Below, one piece after another: positions 58,605 through 64,000 of a DNA stretch of 64,000 nucleotides. The number at the start of each line of letters is the position of its first letter. Within the stretch, counting starts at the first letter, position 1. The notes beneath the pieces are model-generated. The model was not told the origin of the DNA. It did no database searches and was given only the letters and a program-made list of their open reading frames with translations. This DNA is from Triglochin maritima (taxonomy: Eukaryota; Streptophyta; Magnoliopsida; Alismatales; Juncaginaceae): NCBI GenBank assembly GCA_963682175.1, contig OY821772.1, positions 57,682,925 to 57,746,924 of the forward strand. The letters run 5' to 3'. The translations under genes and the position numbers were made by a program.

Positions 58605-58900
58605 TAGGGGTGAGCAAAATTCGGTCCGGTCCGGGTACCCGGACCGAACCGAATTTTTCGGTCCGGACCGAACCGGACCGAATTTTTTCGGTCCGGTCTT
58701 CGGTCCTCAAAATTTTGAAAATTCGGTCTTCGGTCCGGACCGGACCGAAAATTTAAGGTAAAAATTCGGGTTTTGGACCGACCCGGACCGGACCGAACCT
58801 ATTCGGTCCGGTCTTCGGTCCGGACTTTCCGAAAATTCGGGTTTCGGTCCGGTCTGGTTCGGTCCGGTTCGGTCCGGGTTTGGACCGAAGCTCACCCCTA
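58605..58900. mobile_element. hAT-like miniature element, GGTCCGG-word core (copy 2)
   Basis: The ends are TAGGGGTGAGC and GCTCACCCCTA, a perfect 11-bp inverted repeat. A perfect 8-bp duplication, CTTACAAC, lies at 58597-58604 and 58901-58908. The 296-bp body is made of CGGTCCGG, GGACCGAACCGG and TTCGGTCTTCGG words in both orientations. It is nearly the same size as its partner at 32,083-32,376 (294 bp). The perfect duplication suggests recent insertion. Confidence 0.93.
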
Positions 58901-59307
58901 CTTACAACCGTCAAACTCGCGAACAACCCTCGCCGAGCTTGGAATCTTCTTCTCACAATCCGAGAAGGATGCTTCGGGCTTTCACCGGAGCCTTTACTTT
59001 CTTGACAGCAAATGTAACTTGAGTGGAACACACTCTCTAAACTTTGAGCACACTTGAATGAGATTGGAAATATGATTAAGTGTGGAGATTTGAGGTTTGG
59101 AGTGTATGAAATTCTCTCTAAAGTTTGGAGTGTATGGAATTCTCTCTAAAGTTTGGGACAAGTTTGTAGTGGGAGAGTTGTGTTAAAATGTGTTTTACAA
59201 CTCCTTATATAGGCATTAGAGAGAATAGAGCCGTTGGGATTGATTGGGTATGAGTTGAAGTGTGATTACACAAAACAGAAAGTTCAGAACCCAATTCTGG
59301 CTGAATT

Positions 59308-59800
59308 CGGTCGACCGGATCGGGACAATCGGTCGACCATTAGGCAGTTTTACACTCAGTTCGGTCGACCGGTTATGCAACGGTCAACCGCCCAACTCTA
59401 CGACTTAGGTTCACTTAAGTCATCGGTCGAATACAAGATAGGGTTCGGTCGACCGATTTCGTCCAGGCACTTTTGGGGTGACAAACAAATGTGTGAACGG
59501 TCGACCGAAACTGGTTTTGGCGGTCGACCGATTATGGACAGACACTTTGGGTTTGTCAAGAGATGAACCAACGGTCGACCGATCGTGGTCCTCGGTCGAC
59601 CGATACATGAAATACATTTGGGTATTTTTGGTTTAATACGAATACGACCGTTGGATATATACGACAAAAGTAACGGTCGAGAAAATATGATCTGACGGTC
59701 GACCGAAAGGTAAAACACGGTCGACCGAATATGGGCAGTGAAAACACAAACAGGAGACATGATCACTCGGTCGACCGAACGGCATGTTGCGGTCGACCGA
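59308..59800. repeat. CGGT-N2-ACCG paired-dyad array in the nested solo LTR
   Basis: Starts at 59309/59331, 59363/59382, 59425/59447, 59499/59522, 59573/59594, 59675/59697/59719 (a triple) and 59769/59791. Six of the eight intervals are 22 or 23 bp, the others 19 and 21. Several inter-pair steps are 74 bp. The array occupies U3 upstream of the minus-strand TATA box. Confidence 0.9.
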
Positions 59801-60173
59801 ATGTTGGCAGACTTTTGTAGTTCAGATTTTGGTGTTTTCCGGTCTAAGTTTGGGTGATCTATTGAAGTCCAAATTATGTGAAATTTCGTGTGTGACTTCT
59901 ATAGGGAACCTAGTGTGTGATTAAGTTGATTTTATCTCAAGTATGCTCAATTACACTTTGTTCCTAAGACTCAAAAGAAATCAAGATTACATGTCTTCGA
60001 TTTAGCTTTAATTACATGTCTTGACTTCATTTCCTTCTTTCTTGAGTCTTGATCACCTGTAGAGGTTAGCACAATACAATATATATGTAATGCATAGTGT
60101 GTGCTACTCTAATTAAGATTCGGTTGATTAAATCATCAAAACATAAGATTAAGGCCAAAAAGCCAACACAAAC

Positions 60174-60697
60174 ATATGACCAAGAATCCTAATCCAGCTG
60201 ATCTCAACAAACTACTGCCATCTAATCCAAAAATAATCAATTAAATACAGAACAACAAAATATATCATAGATGCTAACGAGCTCATATAAGACTAAATTA
60301 CTATAGTATGACATATTTTTCTGGAGAAAAGAGAGATGTTGGAGATAGAAATGACATGGAGCACTCTACAAAACTGCATTACTTTCTTAAATAAAATTTC
60401 CAGTGTATACACATCTATATACGTTCAATACACAACAGTATACGTTTAATACACCAATATATCATTTCAATACACAATGATATCATTTTATTACATACGT
60501 TCAACAACTCATTCACAAAATCTGTCAAGTAACAAAAACATTTCTAAAAATCTGTCAAACAATGTCATTATCAAACCATACAAGTCTACACATGTAAGCA
60601 ATTTTTAATTAAAGAATATATTATATGGAATATTTAGTTGATACATCAATGTATAAATTTCAAGTTTCCTGAATTGGAACTTAATTACTTGTAGACT
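60174..60697. other. AT-rich internal DNA of the Mutator-like element
   Basis: Contains loosely repeated AATACAC/ATATCA words; no coding seen. Confidence 0.4.
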
Positions 60698-61530
60698 TCA
60701 ATCTTGTATGACTTCTTTAATATCAACCTTTTTTTTTATCTTAGGACAATTGTGAATGTCATGTGTTTCGTACTTCATACAGAACTTACATTGCCTGAAT
60801 TTCTTTTCCACAATAGATTTTAGTCGCGTAGTTCCCGCATTTGGCATTCCACTTTCTCCACTTCCTTTTTTCTTAGACTTTCCGGGTTGGAGGACTTGAA
60901 CCTCTGTTTCATCCTTTCTCAGATTAGGAATTTCATTCTGACTTGCTGATATAGAATTTATCTTGTGCACTTCTGTCATAGCATCTGACAATGTTTTTTC
61001 CACAACTGCATAAATTTCTTTATTTTTGGAAGCTTCATGTATCAATTCATTGGATATCTTTCTCAATTTCTTCATATGTGTATTATGAGAAGAACTACTA
61101 CTATCTCCATCATAAATGAGAAGTCTAATTCCATCCTTTATTCATTTCCTTCATTTGTCCAATATATACAGAGATGGTAATTCTATGCATTCAAGATGCT
61201 TCAACACTGCCCAATATATGCATACAAAGTATTCCTTCAAACTCCATCAAACAACATTCACATGAAGTCCTTTTTTCTTTATTATGATATATTATCTCTC
61301 TAATAGAACCAAAATCATCATCTATATTTGTTACAAAGTAAATAACTAAATTATTTTCTGACAATCTTGATGTTACACGATAAAGATTTATCCAATTGAT
61401 TTTAAAAAAGCTTGAAGATATTCAGTGTATTTGTTTCTCCATTGCCCATCTTGTGATGAATTGAGGTATTCTTTATCTACTATCAAAGTCCCATTTACTT
61501 TCTCTCTCATTGAAATTTCGAAGTCATTTC
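60698..61530 (-). pseudogene. FAR1/MULE-type transposase remnant (C-terminal part)
   Basis: Minus-strand blocks in more than one frame read WRNKYTEYLQAFLKS, FVTNIDDDFGSIREIIYHNK, then a SWIM-type zinc motif SCECCLMEFEGILCMHIL. After a break comes a 125-residue frame with IVEKKFRQCKFCMKYETHDI and HNCPKIKKK. This order matches the C-terminal half of FAR1/FHY3-like proteins, which derive from Mutator-like transposases. The N-terminal zinc finger and the catalytic domain are missing. It supports classing the surrounding element as Mutator-like. Confidence 0.7.
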
Positions 61531-62509
61531 AAATATGTAATAAACACACAATTTTATCAGATTCTTATACTACTATATCAGTTAAATACACAATTATATT
61601 AGTTCCAGACACAACTCTATTAGTTTAATAAAGAACTGTGTTATTTTAATACGCAACTATCAGTATTTTATACAACCATATCAATAACTTACACTACTAT
61701 ATTTTACTGGTTTAATACCCAAGTCCATTCTATATCAGTATCTTACATTACTATATTTTATTGGTTTAATGCATAACTCTATTGGTTTAATATACAACTA
61801 TATCAAATTGTTACACAACAATAGCATTAGTAAACATATAAGTTCATTGGGGAAAAGTAATACTATTAATGTAATTTATACCAATTGTCTTTATTTACTT
61901 AATTGCATACACAACAATACACAATATAGACACCAGACAAGTTTTCGCCCAAAAAGTCACAACTGGGTGGACATGTGGACACTCGACACTGACCTTTTGA
62001 TTACAGTAACCTACTTTCATATTGATGTTAATGCCTAAAGATTTCGAGTTATTAACGTCGTGATTTTTTTTATTTCTATTTGATGGTTTTGTCATTTATT
62101 TTTTTCAATTTGATGCCATGTCTCCTCTTCAAAAAAAATCCCAAATAAGATTTGGAGCACTCATAAAGATAGTAGAAATATAGTTTTTTATTTTATTGCA
62201 TCATATATCTTTAGTAAATCGCAACATGTAAAATTGAAACGAAAATTAACCAACAGAGCTAACCGCAACTAATAATGAGTATAAATCCCAAAAGCCTTCT
62301 CAAAACAAAACCTCTGCAAAACACATGAGAAAATATCAAAATCTGTTACATTATTAAAGTAAAGAAAAGAGATGAAGCAAAATTTGACGGTAACCAAAAC
62401 CACCACATTTACCTAATTGCCTATATTTCTCTCTCTCATTTCTTTCTTAATTCCTGGATTCTTCTGATATGATTGCAGTGATTAGATTGTTGAAAGAAGA
62501 ATTGGTGCA
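61531..62509. other. Degenerate AT-rich repeat region, no gene
   Basis: From 61,540 to 61,830 loosely repeated ACACAACTATATTAGTTTAA-like words recur with no fixed period. The rest is AT-rich. Confidence 0.4.
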
Positions 62510-62880
62510 ATGCCGTCGTACAGGAGCAATTCCTTCCTATCATCAGGAACACCAAATCAGAAGAACACCACAACCATAAGCTTGAGAAGACGACATATGG
62601 CAAAGACAAGAAGAAGATGATGAAATGGATGAGCTCTGCTCAGCTTTGGAGTGATTACAACAACATCGAAGACGCTGATCGCCAATCAGAAAGTGGAAAC
62701 CCCTTCTTATCTGCTGATGGTAGTGATCGTAGTTTTTTCGGAACTCCTCCAACGATGATGAAGAAGTCTTTGCCTTTGTCGGATCTTTCCCTTCTAATAG
62801 GAAAGGAGGGGAGGAAGAAGGTCGGGATGAGTGCGATTGGGAAGAAGAATGGAAGAAAAAGGACGAGATGAGTGTGTATG
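62510..62880 (+). pseudogene. Possible captured gene fragment of unknown identity
   Basis: A plus frame from ATG at 62510 (MPSYRSNSFLSS) stops after about 36 codons. Another frame at 62617-62871 reads MMKWMSSAQLWSDYNN and DGSDRSFFGTPP. Composition is coding-like (Ser/Asn/Lys-rich) and differs from the surrounding AT-rich DNA. No family is recognised. It lies just inside the right end of the Mutator-like element, so capture is plausible. Confidence 0.3.
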
Positions 62881-63020
62881 GGAAGGAAGGATGAGAGGTA
62901 AAAAGAGGACATGGTGATTACAAAACTACCTTTTTTCATCTTTCACCGTTAGATTTGATCTTGATGGTGCATGTTTGTGGTCTCATTATATTAAATTGAG
63001 ACCTGGTCTCATTCTAATAC

Positions 63021-63022
63021 CG

Positions 63023-63060
<38 letters not shown>
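63021..63060. repeat. AT microsatellite with GT tail
   Basis: A run of about 17 TA units followed by GTGTGTGT. Together with the AT run at 56,847-56,863 it marks the split site of the host LTR. Confidence 0.85.
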
Positions 63061-63074
<14 letters not shown>

Positions 63075-63170
63075 TGGTGCACCTGTGTTCCTTTATTTGC
63101 GTAATATCCTCTGTTGATTGAGTGTTTATAAATTTTAAATTTTCCGCTGCTTTGAGGATGTTACACCACA

Positions 63171-64000
63171 TCAATCAACATTACCTTCTGCGTTGGGTGA
63201 AGTCGTCGTCCAACTCTGCTTGCCTTTTGGGTTGGTTTTACTTTTGTGTTTTTTTGTTTACTTGTTTAGAGAAATATATTGTCCCTGGTCAATGATAATA
63301 GATGACTCATTGTAAGGATCAAAATCTAAGATTTTCATACAAGTGTCGAGATAAGGTCATATTAAAGCAACATTTTTCTTTCTTCTAAAGGTTTTGATCA
63401 TTTGTGGAAAAGCAAAAAAGAATGAACAGCCAATAGGACATTCGAAGAGTTCACCAATACATAGGTGTTTGTGTGTGACTTTATAATTTTGGTGTGTGAC
63501 AATCTCATCCGGCCTTGGAAGCTATACTTAGAACTCATTTCCATTTTGCATAAAAAAAGAAAGAAAAGTGGATATGCCAAACTTAGTGAATCCGTATTGT
63601 TTTTCTCATTGGAATCCCTTCAGCACAAACGAATATTTGATCTTGTTATCATAATGATCGATGGTACTAGTTAATCATTGCTATTGCCTCTCTGCTATAT
63701 ATTTGGAATATATTCTACAATCCCTTGTTGAATAAATATTAGAAATTCTTGAGTTTTCCTGCCAAATGACCATTGTTATTGGGTCATGTCTTCCATCTAT
63801 TAAGCTTCGATTCTTGGTTGAGAGGTAGCTGCCCCATCACTAGAACATGATTAATTCAGGTAGTAAAACACACGGGCGTAGTCATGTACACATATACAGA
63901 CACATGAGTGACTGATTGTACACCCACTTGCCGTTTCCTAATTAAAGCTTAAATGATAAGAGGCTATATATGTGAGTAGTGATTACCGCGTTTGTCATGG
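63171..64000. other. Right-hand intergenic DNA, nothing recognised
   Basis: AT-rich sequence with short unrecognised open frames only. Confidence 0.4.

Larger units (their letters stand above)
58335..60168 (-). mobile_element. Solo LTR nested in the Mutator-like element
   Basis: It starts TGTAGGATCG and ends AAAAGCCAACA, with a perfect CAAAC duplication at 58330-58334 and 60169-60173. On the minus strand the dyad array (59,308-59,800) lies upstream of a TATA box (TATATAAGG, about 59,205-59,213), giving a U3-R-U5 order. It contains a hAT-like element at 58,605-58,900; without it the LTR is about 1.53 kb. No internal region remains. Confidence 0.85.
56871..63020 (-). mobile_element. Mutator-like element carrying a captured gene fragment
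   Basis: The left end TATTACAATGAGACCAGGTC and the reverse complement of the right end (TATTAGAATGAGACCAGGTC) match over about 40 bases and include the dyad AATGAGACC/GGTCTCATT. Both ends are set in the AT microsatellite of the host LTR. Inside are a TMK-like receptor-kinase fragment (57,046-57,376), a solo LTR (58,335-60,168), a FAR1-like transposase remnant (60,698-61,530) and another possible gene fragment (62,510-62,880). No 9-bp duplication could be read, because the flanks are low-complexity. A Pack-MULE-type element is the best interpretation. Confidence 0.65.
54706..63165 (+). mobile_element. Solo LTR, probably Gypsy type, split by a Mutator-like element
   Basis: It starts TGTTGGATCC and ends TTTTCCGCTGCTTTGAGGAT then GTTACA. 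A perfect CCACA duplication lies at 54701-54705 and 63166-63170. The 3' end, with TTTCCGCTGC...TGTTACA, is typical of plant Gypsy LTRs. Removing the Mutator-like element at 56,871-63,020 leaves about 2.3 kb. The LTR contains a CT-rich tract, a CGGT-N2-ACCG array, a CCTGGAGCCC minisatellite and an AT microsatellite where the Mutator-like element landed. The long distance between the ends rests on the duplication and on the typical 3' sequence. Confidence 0.65.

Noticed and set aside
62617..62871. 84-codon frame as an intact small gene
   Set aside because: Adjacent coding-like sequence lies in a different frame with stops between, and its position at the end of a Mutator-like element favours a captured, broken fragment.

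Overview
The window is nuclear DNA of a flowering plant, most likely a eudicot. Genes have GT-AG introns and TATA-box promoters, the intergenic DNA is AT-rich, and plant transposable elements are layered inside one another. No bacterial operons, tRNA/rRNA genes or CRISPR arrays were seen. The species cannot be named from this sequence.

Gene content is low. Bases 1-21,060 hold three minus-strand copies of a plastid MATE transporter related to EDS5/DTX46. Copy B (16,777-7,408) has 14 exons that join in frame to 538 codons. Copy A (5,678-2,022) shows only exons 1-5. Copy C (21,004-20,466) keeps only exons 1-2 and has a fold-back transposon against its TATA box. The other clear host gene is a class-I GATA zinc-finger transcription factor (39,690-38,713, minus).

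Most of the rest is mobile DNA. At 24.5-33.5 kb is a decayed minus-strand Copia element carrying a Tat-like solo LTR, two hAT-like elements directly or nested, and a second LTR-bearing insertion that holds another hAT-like element. At 35.7-37.5 kb is a terminal-inverted-repeat element with two hairpins and a 22-bp minisatellite. At 40.9-44.6 kb lie Mutator-like and Tourist-like miniature elements. At 45.2-46.1 kb is a solo LTR. At 46.4-52.4 kb a CACTA element (46,984-51,954, 3-bp target duplication) interrupts a Harbinger-type Myb-like reading frame. At 54.7-63.2 kb a solo LTR contains a Mutator-like element, which carries a TMK-like receptor-kinase fragment and a FAR1-like transposase remnant; inside that sits another solo LTR, and inside that a hAT-like element.

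Two signals cut across these elements. First, the 10-bp dyad CGGT-N2-ACCG recurs in pairs with fixed 19-bp or 22-bp spacing in several unrelated LTRs and fold-back elements. Second, six hAT-like elements share TAGGG-type ends (five with an 8-bp target duplication) but have three different quasi-palindromic cores built by repeating a short word. These are the best candidates for something undescribed.
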